A DNA stretch of 40,099 bases from an uncultured Lachnospiraceae bacterium (GTDB taxonomy: Bacteria; Bacillota; Clostridia; Lachnospirales; Lachnospiraceae): NCBI GenBank assembly GCA_910585215.1, contig CAJUDQ010000029.1, positions 1-40,099 on the forward strand, in the 5' to 3' direction. The notes beneath the pieces are model-generated. The model was not told the DNA's origin, searched no databases, and worked only from the letters and a program-made list of their open reading frames with translations. This document shows, piece after piece, positions 24,739-33,961 of this stretch. Made by a program: the position numbers and the translations under genes. Numbering within the stretch: position 1 is the stretch's first letter; every line of letters starts with the position of its first letter.

Positions 24739-24936
24739 TTATAATCTTGTTACGTTTACAGCCTGAGGTCCTTTTGCTCCCTCTACTACTTCGAAATCAA
24801 CCGAAGCTCCTTCTTCTAAAGACTTAAAGCCGTTGGATACAATTCCTGAATAGTGAACGAACACATCGTTTCCTGTCTCATCTGAAATGAACCCGTAACC
24901 TTTCTGGTTGTTAAACCATTTAACCGTACCTTTCAT
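24739..24936 (-). CDS. Cold-shock protein, CspA family
   Basis: A 65-aa single OB-fold RNA chaperone with both RNA-binding motifs, KGYGFIS (RNP1, residues 12-18) and DVFVHYS (RNP2, residues 24-30), and the usual N-terminus MKGTVKWFN. It melts RNA structure and may act as an antiterminator. GGAGG precedes the ATG. The leader is only about 50 bases, shorter than the long thermosensing leader of Escherichia coli cspA. Confidence 0.96.
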   Translation of the reverse strand: MKGTVKWFNNQKGYGFISDETGNDVFVHYSGIVSNGFKSLEEGASVDFEVVEGAKGPQAVNVTRL

Positions 24937-24993
24937 AGCGTACCTCCAAGAATATAAATGTGATTCCGGACTTTATGTCTGGGACCTTTTTAT

Positions 24994-25022
24994 AGAATAC
25001 CACAACTGCCCGATTCTGTCAA
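24994..25022 (-). promoter_or_regulatory. Promoter of the cold-shock gene
   Basis: On the minus strand TTGACA (25017-25022), 17 bp and TATTCT (24994-24999): a strong vegetative promoter, fitting a highly expressed protein. Confidence 0.8.
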
Positions 25023-25065
25023 TGAAAATAAACACAAGAAAAATAGAATCTTGTACATTTTATTC

Positions 25066-25094
25066 TTGAAGAATGATACAAATAAAGGTATACT
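25066..25094 (+). promoter_or_regulatory. Promoter of the 362-aa membrane protein
   Basis: TTGAAG (25066-25071), 17 bp and TATACT (25089-25094). The predicted start near 25101 rules out a translation start at 25073 and supports 25139. Confidence 0.65.
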
Positions 25095-25138
25095 TAACTA
25101 TAACAAATTCAAACTATTACACAGAAAATGGTGGCCTT

Positions 25139-26227
25139 ATGAAACGACTAAAAAAAATCAATATTTTGTGGAGAATCCGCATCCTATCCCTGCAACATAT
25201 CATTCTTCCTTCTGTGATTATTATTGCGGCATTTTCACTGCTGAATTTCATAGATTTTGACAGTGTGTTTTCTCCTACATTATATAAAAATTCCTTTGAT
25301 GCATATTCCGCTTACACAAAGGGCAGCAATAATGTAACTGTGACAATCGAAACATTAAAATATACCGGATACAATATTATGAAGGGCGAAAAAGTAGTAT
25401 CTGTCTACTACTATGATTTATCCAGTGAACGTTGCATGTTTTATAAGCTGGATATGACTTATGATTCTGTTGAAAATATTCCAAAGGTTTTAAACAATGT
25501 TACCATCTCTGCCCGATTTAAAGAGCTTGACGGATTGACAAAAACCATGATGGAATCGTTTGTTCAATCCATAGACTGGACATACGATGCCCTGTTGTCT
25601 ATCGCCTTTCCGGTAATTATGGATGAACGGGAATATAACCCGAATTTTTATTATATCCTTTATGGATTTATTGTAATTTGTATTTTTTACAGCTTATATC
25701 TGGCAGCAGTAAATCTGATACTGGTAATTGCCCCGTATCTGCATCCCGCTTATTTCAGAATAAAGCCCTATTATAAGGATATTCCCTATTTTCAGATGAT
25801 TGATTTTATTAACGATGAATTTGAAGAAAATACACTGGTAGTATCAGGCCCCATGTATATTACAGAATCCTTTTTTATCAATCTTGGGCGACATGAAGTC
25901 TCCATTATGCCATTGTCACAGGTAGTTCTTGCCTATGAACATGGAGAGCTGCTGTCCTTTTTTGGGATTCATCTGAAAATTAACCATACGCTTTATCTGC
26001 GAGGCTTTAAAAATATTCGCATTCTCGCCTCCAGACAGCAGTCTATCAATGTAACTACTGTTACAGATTATATCAGAGACAAGTATCCAAATATTATCTG
26101 GGGACATACAAAGGAAAATATGAAGGCATATAAACAAATTCTTGCTACAGAAAAAGCAACAGAAAAAACAGTCAAAGAAGACAAAAAATCTTATGAAACC
26201 AAAAAGAGAAAGAGGAAGGTCAGATAA
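25139..26227 (+). CDS. Membrane protein of unknown function (362 aa)
   Basis: I cannot name this with confidence; the layout recalls DUF6709-type Firmicutes proteins. One membrane segment is at about residues 20-38, an extracytoplasmic part spans about 40-165, and a second membrane region lies near 178-200. The rest is a soluble cytosolic domain with a YEHGELLSFFGIHLKI segment, and a very basic tail (KKRKRKVR). The ribosome binding site is poor (GGTGG). The gene is convergent with the four-gene ABC operon and shares its terminator hairpin. A partner role for the transporters is possible but rests on position only. Confidence 0.7.
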   Translation: MKRLKKINILWRIRILSLQHIILPSVIIIAAFSLLNFIDFDSVFSPTLYKNSFDAYSAYTKGSNNVTVTIETLKYTGYNIMKGEKVVSVYYYDLSSERCMFYKLDMTYDSVENIPKVLNNVTISARFKELDGLTKTMMESFVQSIDWTYDALLSIAFPVIMDEREYNPNFYYILYGFIVICIFYSLYLAAVNLILVIAPYLHPAYFRIKPYYKDIPYFQMIDFINDEFEENTLVVSGPMYITESFFINLGRHEVSIMPLSQVVLAYEHGELLSFFGIHLKINHTLYLRGFKNIRILASRQQSINVTTVTDYIRDKYPNIIWGHTKENMKAYKQILATEKATEKTVKEDKKSYETKKRKRKVR

Positions 26228-26243
26228 CAGCCCTCCTCTTTCT
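26207..26243. terminator. Shared hairpin between convergent genes
   Basis: AGAAAGAGG (26207-26215) pairs with CCTCTTTCT (26235-26243). The left arm lies in the last codons of the plus-strand gene. On the minus strand the hairpin is followed by CTTTTT, so it is a fair terminator for the ABC operon and a possible one for the plus gene. Confidence 0.6.
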
Positions 26244-26285
26244 TCCATTTCTATTATCAAAATAGTTGTTTTTTCTTTTATCGAT

Positions 26286-28940
26286 TTAAATATCATATTT
26301 GGCTGCAAGCTGAGCCGGAGGAAGCCTTAACATTTTTTGAATCGGCAGAATTCCAATCGCTATATTAAACACATAAATCATCAGTATCGTAGCTGTCAAC
26401 AGATACCACGGATAATAAAACTCATATCCTGCTGTCGGCACCTGAGCAATCACATAGGATATCAATACAGTCAACAGTGCTCCTATCAGAGAGGTTTTCG
26501 TTGTAATCAGAAAATTTTCATAGGCAAACATGCCTATAATACTATATTTTGATATTCCAATCATACGATAAACGCCTAAATCCTGCATCCTTGAGACAGC
26601 ATTGGCCTTCATCATAAAATACAGAATTACCATTGTAATCACACCGATTGTCACCATCATAAGGACTCTGGCACCGATTTTCTGTCGTCTTTCCATATTG
26701 TAGGTATCTAATGTATCCTGATATTCATTTACAATAGTGACTGTCAACTTCTGTAATGTTTCCTCCGGTATTGCGCTTCTGATGTTTTTTATTGCACGGT
26801 TGACATCAGTATCTTTCATATAGATATAACATTGTTTATACCTGTCTATAATTGTCTTGGCCATAAACTGACAGGAATCATCAGAAATAATATAATCAAC
26901 ACCATATTTGGCCGGAAAAGAACCTGTTACTACATAGCGCATCCTTTCCGTCAAAAAATCCTCATAGGAATATTCCTGATAAGCTCCTGCATATTCCGGC
27001 AGGTTATCCCTTTTGCCCTTGTACTCTTCAAAAGTCATTCCCAGTCTTGCAACCTCATCTTCGTATTCCTTTGTCAGTTCTGCAATCAGTTTCTCGTTTC
27101 TTCTTGAGGATGTATCCTCCTGTTCCTTTTGCAGTCTGTTATAAAGCAATTCTAATGATTGATAGGTCTCCACCATATATTTGCGGTATCGTGACCACAA
27201 AACATCTGCAGGCACAAGCACCTTTATCTTTCCATCCTCTGTCACTCCGAGATTCCCGCCCTCATAGTCCTCATATTTCTCACTGGCTTCAGAGTCTGTA
27301 ATAAAATCAATATAAGTGCTGGTCATCAGTACCATAGCATCTCTGTCTACATAAATAGTTGACTCGCTGGTATCTGAAATACCCGCAATTGTAAATTCCA
27401 TATTTTTGTCATTTATAATTTTGCTGTCCAGAGCCTGTCGGATATTAGTCATAACATTTCTCATACCAGGAGTACTTCGCATAAAATTCTCAAGCACCCA
27501 TCTGTCCACTACCACCTCTTCTTTGTTTTTTGGCATTCTTCCATAAATCAAATCAGCCTCCGTAATTTTGTCAATTGGCACAAGAGAAAAGTTTTCTATC
27601 TGATATTTTGATGACTCAAGCTGTTGATAGCCTCTATATTGATAATGGAAGGTAACAATGGGAACAAGATTTATATCCAGCTGATTTTCCTGAAAACTGT
27701 CTGTCATCGCAATAAAGCTGTCCATAAACTCACTGTCGGTAATCATTGTATTTTTTTCTGCCGTTACCTTATAATAATGTGAATCCACTTTTGAAACCGC
27801 CTGCTTATCTATCCGCAGCACAGAAAGCATATCCTCCATAACCACAACAATCAAAACCGCCATAGCAATCAGGGTAAAGGCAAGAACTATCTGCTTTTTT
27901 CCCAGAGCATGAAGATTTTCTCTGGCTATCTCCATAATTTCCGCCATACTTACCTTGGGCTTTCTGGCTCCTTCAATATGGTCAAGTGAATAATCTATTT
28001 CCTCTGCTTCCTGAATATCCATAACCGGCTTTTTGGAATCTACCATTTTCTTTTCATCGGACCTGCTTAAAAATACAAGATTTTTACTGTTCTCACTGTA
28101 AATATAAATTTTACCGTATTCATAAATAACTTTCAGTTTTGTCGGAGGTACTTCTCCATTTGCATATATTTGCAATGTCACATTTTCATCGGCGGTTTCC
28201 TCTTTTTCATATTCCTGAAGATAAATATTGGTATCTTCCACATATTCATAAGAAGCCTCTTTATTTTTATCCACCTGTCTTTCAATTTTTCCATCTGTAA
28301 TCCACAAAATTTTATCGGCAAAAAAATCGGCAATGGATTTCTCATGTGTGACCACTACCACAAGGCAGGTTCTGGAAATTTTCTTCAATATACTCATAAT
28401 ACGCATGGTATTTTTTTCATCCAGATTTCCGGTTGGTTCATCGGCAAAAATAACCTTTGGAGCCTTTGCAAGAGCTCTTGCAATAGCAACTCTCTGCTGC
28501 TGCCCGCCGCTTAACTGCGAAATCAGTCTCTTTTTATATTTCCACATATCTACAGCATGGAGCACATAATCAATCCTCTTCCTCTTTTCCTCGTCCGAAA
28601 TACTGTAAAGACTCAGGGCAAGCATAAGATTATATTCTACTGTCCGTTCCTGAAGCAGATAATAATTCTGAAAAATATAACCGAATTTTTCATTCCGCAC
28701 ACGCTCCTGCTTTCGTTCTCCATACTTATTGATTGTTACACCGTCTATTTCCATTTCTCCATCAGAAAAATCATCCAGACCGCTTATGGTATTCATCAAT
28801 GTTGTCTTGCCTGAGCCACTCTCTCCCAGAATACAGATAAGTCCTGTATCCTCCAGAGTTATAGTTGTATTGTTAATAACATGTATCTCGTTTGTTTTCC
28901 CCTTATGATAATATTTATTAAGATTTCTGATATGAATCAT
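26286..28940 (-). CDS. ABC transporter, fused ATPase-permease, long type (884 aa)
   Basis: N-terminal ABC ATPase (about 1-225) with GESGSGKT (Walker A), LSGGQQQR (signature) and VIFADEPTGNLD (Walker B). A cytosolic beta-rich insert of about 115 residues follows. TM1 is at about 346-368, a large extracytoplasmic domain with a charged, probably coiled-coil stretch (about 600-680) comes next, and three C-terminal membrane segments form the FtsX/MacB permease fold. It ends LPPAQLAAKYDI, identical to the last 12 residues of the long paralogue at 31322. AAGGGAGG precedes the ATG. MacB-like proteins transmit force rather than move substrate through the membrane; the substrate here is unknown. Confidence 0.88.
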   Translation of the reverse strand: MIHIRNLNKYYHKGKTNEIHVINNTTITLEDTGLICILGESGSGKTTLMNTISGLDDFSDGEMEIDGVTINKYGERKQERVRNEKFGYIFQNYYLLQERTVEYNLMLALSLYSISDEEKRKRIDYVLHAVDMWKYKKRLISQLSGGQQQRVAIARALAKAPKVIFADEPTGNLDEKNTMRIMSILKKISRTCLVVVVTHEKSIADFFADKILWITDGKIERQVDKNKEASYEYVEDTNIYLQEYEKEETADENVTLQIYANGEVPPTKLKVIYEYGKIYIYSENSKNLVFLSRSDEKKMVDSKKPVMDIQEAEEIDYSLDHIEGARKPKVSMAEIMEIARENLHALGKKQIVLAFTLIAMAVLIVVVMEDMLSVLRIDKQAVSKVDSHYYKVTAEKNTMITDSEFMDSFIAMTDSFQENQLDINLVPIVTFHYQYRGYQQLESSKYQIENFSLVPIDKITEADLIYGRMPKNKEEVVVDRWVLENFMRSTPGMRNVMTNIRQALDSKIINDKNMEFTIAGISDTSESTIYVDRDAMVLMTSTYIDFITDSEASEKYEDYEGGNLGVTEDGKIKVLVPADVLWSRYRKYMVETYQSLELLYNRLQKEQEDTSSRRNEKLIAELTKEYEDEVARLGMTFEEYKGKRDNLPEYAGAYQEYSYEDFLTERMRYVVTGSFPAKYGVDYIISDDSCQFMAKTIIDRYKQCYIYMKDTDVNRAIKNIRSAIPEETLQKLTVTIVNEYQDTLDTYNMERRQKIGARVLMMVTIGVITMVILYFMMKANAVSRMQDLGVYRMIGISKYSIIGMFAYENFLITTKTSLIGALLTVLISYVIAQVPTAGYEFYYPWYLLTATILMIYVFNIAIGILPIQKMLRLPPAQLAAKYDI

Positions 28941-28954
28941 GTCCTGTCCTCCCT

Positions 28955-31264
28955 TTACATATCTGTTTTCAATTTCTTTACAGATGTTTTCAGCCTGCCA
29001 TACAGCATAACAGTCATAATAATTGTGATTCCCATATAAATCAGGTAATCTGGTATCTCATAATATCTGACTGCAGATTTCACATACGGAATTTTGTAGT
29101 ACATGGAAATATTTGCAACCACTACTGTTCCAAGTAATGCCATTGTGGTATGCCATAAAATATCCCTCAAATTCATCCAGTGAATCGCCTGTCGGCTTGC
29201 CCCAAGAAGCAACAAAACAGAATAATCCTTTTTTCTCCGGTTGATTGTCGCTCTGATAAGAAAAATTCCTGCAAAAAACACCATAATCAGTGCTACCAGA
29301 GAAAGAACCAAAAGAAACGTCTGGTCGCTGGCTTTTTCCATATTATAGTCCTTACTTCCTGCCCGAAATACACTGACAGCTTCATATCCCGATTCCCTAA
29401 GTAATCTGATAACTCTGTCCGTATATGCATAATCTTCAATATACAGAGATGCCTGATTAGAACTTTTATCCGGATAAATCCGTTCAAATACCTCCCTGCT
29501 GACTTCTATTACCGGCAGACTGTACTCTGTAGCCGGTTCCCGCAAATGCAGTTCTATCCCTTCTCTGTTGTCGGACGGTCCAAAAAACAAATACGTCGTG
29601 GGATAAATCATCTGACCAATATTCACCGCCGGATTTCCTTCTGTTATGTATGCATAATTATAAAACATCAGTGATACACATGCTTCCAAATCGGAAAGAT
29701 TTTCATTCACAATAAAAATCGGATTATAAAGAATTTCCCTAGATACTCCGGAAGCTTCCAAAGACAGCATCCATTCCTCCATAACAATAGAGTTTTCCTC
29801 GTTGTCAAGCTGTACATCCCATTCTTTTGTATACAGCCCGTACCCTTCTTCGGCATAAATCCCATAAAACGTATAGTCTGTCAGCCTATGTGCAGTCACA
29901 TTAAGCATCTGAGCAAATGATTCCGAAACATAAATTTGTCCTTCCTCTCCGATATCTGTAATACCTGTTATTGTAAATTCATACTTTATATAACTTCCTT
30001 CCCATAATTTTCTTCTGTTAAAGGCAAGTGTAAGGCTTTGCCCGATTAAGGACTTATCCTTTGATGAAACTACTACTTCATAATACCCTTCGGGTATCTC
30101 TCCTGTAATCTGATTTTCTGTCATCCCTGATACAGACCTTACCGTTTTGGTATTTTCTGGAACAGATACCTGATGTACCTCATTTAATACGTAATCTTTT
30201 CCTTCCTCCCTCATAAAATAAACATCGTTTATCCTATCATATAAATCCACATATTCCACATACTTCAGTTCACGCAACGTTTCTATATCCTCCGCTGTCA
30301 TAGTACTGTCATCAGGTTTTTTTATGCAGATTCTTGTCATATCATTATTTACAAATGTATCATAAGAATAATTTCTGGAAGGATAATAGTCCAGATTTTT
30401 TTCAAAGGTTCCATAAAAAATAAAAATCGACGTGTATAAAAACAGAAACAGCAGAAACACAAACAGTGTATTGTATGGCTTTGCTCTGCGCATTTTCTTT
30501 ATCATTCTCTTTGCCAGTAACCATTCCTGTGTTTTCTTTTCCTTCTTTAAGGGAAAAACGGTTTCTTCTGTTTCCCATCGGGGTTTTAACCGGATATCCT
30601 CTGCCACCTCCCCGTCATACAACCTGATTTTTCTTGTTGCAAACGGCTCCGCCTCATCATAGTTGTGTGTTACCATAATTACCAGTCTGTCCTTTGACAA
30701 AGAGGATAAAAGTTCGATTATCTGCCGGCTGTTTTCTACATCAAGATTTCCGGTAGGCTCATCTGCTACAATTACCTTTGTTTCCTTTGCCAGTGCTCTC
30801 GCAATCGACAGCCTTTGTTTTTGACCGCTTGAAAGGTGTACAGCCTTTGTTTTCGCCTGTTTTTCCAATCCTGTTTTTTTCAGATAATACAGTGCTCTGT
30901 CTTCGGCTTCCTTTTCTTTTATATCCGGCTGCTGCAATAAAATAGCAGCCTTGACATTTTCAATCACGGAAAAAGAATCAATCAACCGGTAATCCTGATA
31001 TACAAAGCCTATCCTCTCTCTCCTGTAATTCTCCCATTCTGTCTCCCCATACCAGGAAGTCTCTTCCCCTTCAAAATACAGTTCTCCATCATCATACGCA
31101 AGCGAACCACTGATTACATTCAAAAGTGTAGATTTACCTCCGCCGCTTTCTCCTGTAATCACCACAAAATCTCCAATGTCAAATTCAAGATTAATTCTGT
31201 GTAATCCCAGCGCAACTGTATCATTGCCTTTATAATATTTTGATATATCTGTTAGTTTTATCAT
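28955..31264 (-). CDS. ABC transporter, fused ATPase-permease, short type (769 aa)
   Basis: N-terminal ATPase with GESGGGKS (Walker A), a variant signature LSSGQKQR, VIVADEPTGNLD (Walker B, catalytic Glu kept) and the H-loop VTHNYD. TM1 is near residues 270-290, followed by an extracytoplasmic domain of about 350 residues and three C-terminal membrane segments. It lacks the cytosolic insert of the long type. The start at 31264 is used because AAAGGGG lies just upstream, whereas an ATG at 31273 would overlap it. It is 14 bp upstream of its long partner and probably pairs with it. Confidence 0.88.
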   Translation of the reverse strand: MIKLTDISKYYKGNDTVALGLHRINLEFDIGDFVVITGESGGGKSTLLNVISGSLAYDDGELYFEGEETSWYGETEWENYRRERIGFVYQDYRLIDSFSVIENVKAAILLQQPDIKEKEAEDRALYYLKKTGLEKQAKTKAVHLSSGQKQRLSIARALAKETKVIVADEPTGNLDVENSRQIIELLSSLSKDRLVIMVTHNYDEAEPFATRKIRLYDGEVAEDIRLKPRWETEETVFPLKKEKKTQEWLLAKRMIKKMRRAKPYNTLFVFLLFLFLYTSIFIFYGTFEKNLDYYPSRNYSYDTFVNNDMTRICIKKPDDSTMTAEDIETLRELKYVEYVDLYDRINDVYFMREEGKDYVLNEVHQVSVPENTKTVRSVSGMTENQITGEIPEGYYEVVVSSKDKSLIGQSLTLAFNRRKLWEGSYIKYEFTITGITDIGEEGQIYVSESFAQMLNVTAHRLTDYTFYGIYAEEGYGLYTKEWDVQLDNEENSIVMEEWMLSLEASGVSREILYNPIFIVNENLSDLEACVSLMFYNYAYITEGNPAVNIGQMIYPTTYLFFGPSDNREGIELHLREPATEYSLPVIEVSREVFERIYPDKSSNQASLYIEDYAYTDRVIRLLRESGYEAVSVFRAGSKDYNMEKASDQTFLLVLSLVALIMVFFAGIFLIRATINRRKKDYSVLLLLGASRQAIHWMNLRDILWHTTMALLGTVVVANISMYYKIPYVKSAVRYYEIPDYLIYMGITIIMTVMLYGRLKTSVKKLKTDM

Positions 31265-31321
31265 GTAACGCATCCCCTTTATTAAATTTTTTCACTGAAT
31301 CCCGAGCCTCTGATGGATTAA

Positions 31322-33961
31322 TTATATATCATACTTGGCTGCCAGCTGTGCTGGTGGCAGATGTAAAAGCCTTAGTACAGGCAATATCCCCACAAGTATC
31401 GTTGTTGTATAGAAAAACAGAATGGTAAGTACAATGGCATACCACGGATACCCTCTGTTTATACCCAGAGATTCTATTCTTGATACAAAAAAGCTGACAA
31501 GACTGATAAACAGCACACCCGGAACAGAAGTACAACTGGTAATCATAAAGTTTTCACAGGCAAACATTGCCACTATATTTTTTTTCGATATGCCGAGCAT
31601 TCTGTAAACTCCAAGGTCATTTACTCTGTCTGCCACACTTGTTTTCATAACAAAATAAAGAATCACCATTGATATAATAAAAATAGTAAAAATAATCAAT
31701 ATTCTCCCCTGAAGCTTTCGTTCATTTTCCTCTTTGTAAGCCGAAATCTTCTGGTCTGCTTCATTTTCAATATGCAGAATCAGAAATTCCCTGACCTCTT
31801 CCGGTATGACACTTATTATTTTCTCCTTCATTGCTTCTGCATTCTCTGCATCTGCATATACATAACATTCAACAGAATGATTCAAAATTGCTCTGTCATA
31901 ATATGGAACCGCCTCTTCTGGAACAATATAATCTTCTGATATTTTCATATCATGATATCCTACTACAACATACTGTACTTTTCCACTGATAACTCCCTCA
32001 TAAGAATAGGCAAGTGCATCTTCTACTGAACTTATCTGTTCATAATACTGCTCTGCGGTTATCCCGTACTCTTCCTCGAGCTCTTTCAGTCTCTCTTCTT
32101 CCTTTTCAATTTCCTCCTGCGGAAAATTCATATCCTTCATAATTTCAATATTTCTAATGTAAATATAAACTTCACCATAAGTTTTGGATATATACTCTGT
32201 ATAGGCATTGATTAAAGCGCCGCGACTTACCAGCACTTCTACTTTTCCGTCTTTTGTAATGCCAAGATTTCTGCTCTGGTAGTCCGAATACTGTTTTTCT
32301 GCATCCTCTTCTGTGATAAATCTGAAATTCTCCCTGCACAGCTTGAAAATCAATTCCGGCTGTACATAGATATCCGGCTGCCCCGAATCACTGATGCCGA
32401 CAATCGTCAAATCAATTCCCTGCTTTGTGGTAATTGTATTTCCTATCATTTGCCTGATATCTGTAATCACATTTGATATTACAGCCGAGCTTTTGAGAAA
32501 CTGTTCCACCATTTGTCTGTCCAGCACCACCTCTGTCTGTTCCTCTGGCATTTCCCCATAAAGCAGCATATCTCTTTCCAGCTTATCAACAGATACAAAA
32601 CAATATTCTTTTATCTCAAATACTGAATTTTCCATCTGTACAATTCCCTTATACGGATACTCCAGCACTGTATCAGGTATTGCATAAACTTCAAATCCCT
32701 CCTCTGTCAATGCTTCCACCATCAGATTGAAATTCTCCTCATGCACATCAAGCGATATCTGGGGGTCTTTCAACTTTGAGGATGACAGCTTGTAATAATG
32801 TGTATCCTTTGAAATAATACTGCCGGTATCCAGCATAACCACAGACAGGATTTCCTGTACGGACAAAACCACCATAACAGACATAATAAACAGAGTGACC
32901 GCAAGAAATATCTGTTTTACTCCAAGATTCTTCTGATTCTTTTTTGCTATATCCACAATTTCTTTAAATTTCATCTTCGGTTTTTTGGCAGTTTCTACAC
33001 TTTCCAGTTCAAAGACAATATTATTTGCATCCTTTTCCTCCAATATCGGTCGTTTTGAATCAATCACCTTTTTCTCATCACTGTCCGTAAGAAATTCCAC
33101 ATTTGTACTTTCTCCTGTGCTGAGATAAAGCTTTCCACTGTCATAAACAAACTGTACGGTAAGCTTCTGATTTTCCATATCTCCATAAATCTCCAGCACT
33201 ACATCCCTGCTTTTTATTTCCTTTTTGGAAAACTCCTGAAGATAAAGATTGCTGTCATCAATATACTGATAGATACTGTTGCTTTCCCTGTCTTCTTCTT
33301 TTTCAATCTGTCCGTCAGAAATCCAGAGAATCTTATCTGCAAAAAACTCTGCTATCGCCTTTTCATGTGTTACAATTACAACAAGACATTCTTTTGATAT
33401 TTTCTTTAAAATCCCCATAATATTCATGGTATTGGCTTCGTCCAGATTTCCGGTAGGCTCATCTGCAAAAATGACCTTCGGCGATTTTACAAGCGCCCGT
33501 GCAATCGCCACCCTCTGCTGCTGTCCTCCGCTTAACTGAGATACCAACCGTTTTTTGTACCGCAGCATATTGACGGCCTTCAGTACGTAATCAATTCTGC
33601 TCTCCTTTTCCTCGTCAGAAAGATCATACATGGATAATGCCAGCATAATATTATATTCTACCGTTCTGTCCATCAAAAGATAATAATTCTGAAAGATATA
33701 TCCAAACTTTTCATTTCTTACCCTCTCCTGTACCTTACTGCCGAATTTTTTTATCTTTGTACCATCTACTTCTATTATTCCATCTGAAAAATCGTCGAGA
33801 CCGCTTATTACATTCATAAGAGTCGTTTTTCCCGAACCGCTTTCTCCCAGAATACACAGCAGTCCATTATCTGGAAGTGTAACGGTAGTCTGATGAATCA
33901 CATGCAGCTCATTTGATTTTCCCTTATTATAGTACTTATTTAAACTCTCTATTCTAATCAT
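31322..33961 (-). CDS. ABC transporter, fused ATPase-permease, long type (879 aa)
   Basis: A close paralogue of the 884-aa protein at 26286, with the same order of parts: ATPase with GESGSGKT, LSGGQQQR and VIFADEPTGNLD; cytosolic insert (about 230-345); TM1; extracytoplasmic domain with a Glu/Lys-rich coiled-coil segment near 595-625; three C-terminal membrane segments; C-terminus LPPAQLAAKYDI. Its ATG overlaps the stop of the upstream short gene (ATGA), so the two are translationally coupled, as expected for a heterodimer. GGGAG lies within the end of that gene. Confidence 0.88.
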   Translation of the reverse strand: MIRIESLNKYYNKGKSNELHVIHQTTVTLPDNGLLCILGESGSGKTTLMNVISGLDDFSDGIIEVDGTKIKKFGSKVQERVRNEKFGYIFQNYYLLMDRTVEYNIMLALSMYDLSDEEKESRIDYVLKAVNMLRYKKRLVSQLSGGQQQRVAIARALVKSPKVIFADEPTGNLDEANTMNIMGILKKISKECLVVIVTHEKAIAEFFADKILWISDGQIEKEEDRESNSIYQYIDDSNLYLQEFSKKEIKSRDVVLEIYGDMENQKLTVQFVYDSGKLYLSTGESTNVEFLTDSDEKKVIDSKRPILEEKDANNIVFELESVETAKKPKMKFKEIVDIAKKNQKNLGVKQIFLAVTLFIMSVMVVLSVQEILSVVMLDTGSIISKDTHYYKLSSSKLKDPQISLDVHEENFNLMVEALTEEGFEVYAIPDTVLEYPYKGIVQMENSVFEIKEYCFVSVDKLERDMLLYGEMPEEQTEVVLDRQMVEQFLKSSAVISNVITDIRQMIGNTITTKQGIDLTIVGISDSGQPDIYVQPELIFKLCRENFRFITEEDAEKQYSDYQSRNLGITKDGKVEVLVSRGALINAYTEYISKTYGEVYIYIRNIEIMKDMNFPQEEIEKEEERLKELEEEYGITAEQYYEQISSVEDALAYSYEGVISGKVQYVVVGYHDMKISEDYIVPEEAVPYYDRAILNHSVECYVYADAENAEAMKEKIISVIPEEVREFLILHIENEADQKISAYKEENERKLQGRILIIFTIFIISMVILYFVMKTSVADRVNDLGVYRMLGISKKNIVAMFACENFMITSCTSVPGVLFISLVSFFVSRIESLGINRGYPWYAIVLTILFFYTTTILVGILPVLRLLHLPPAQLAAKYDI

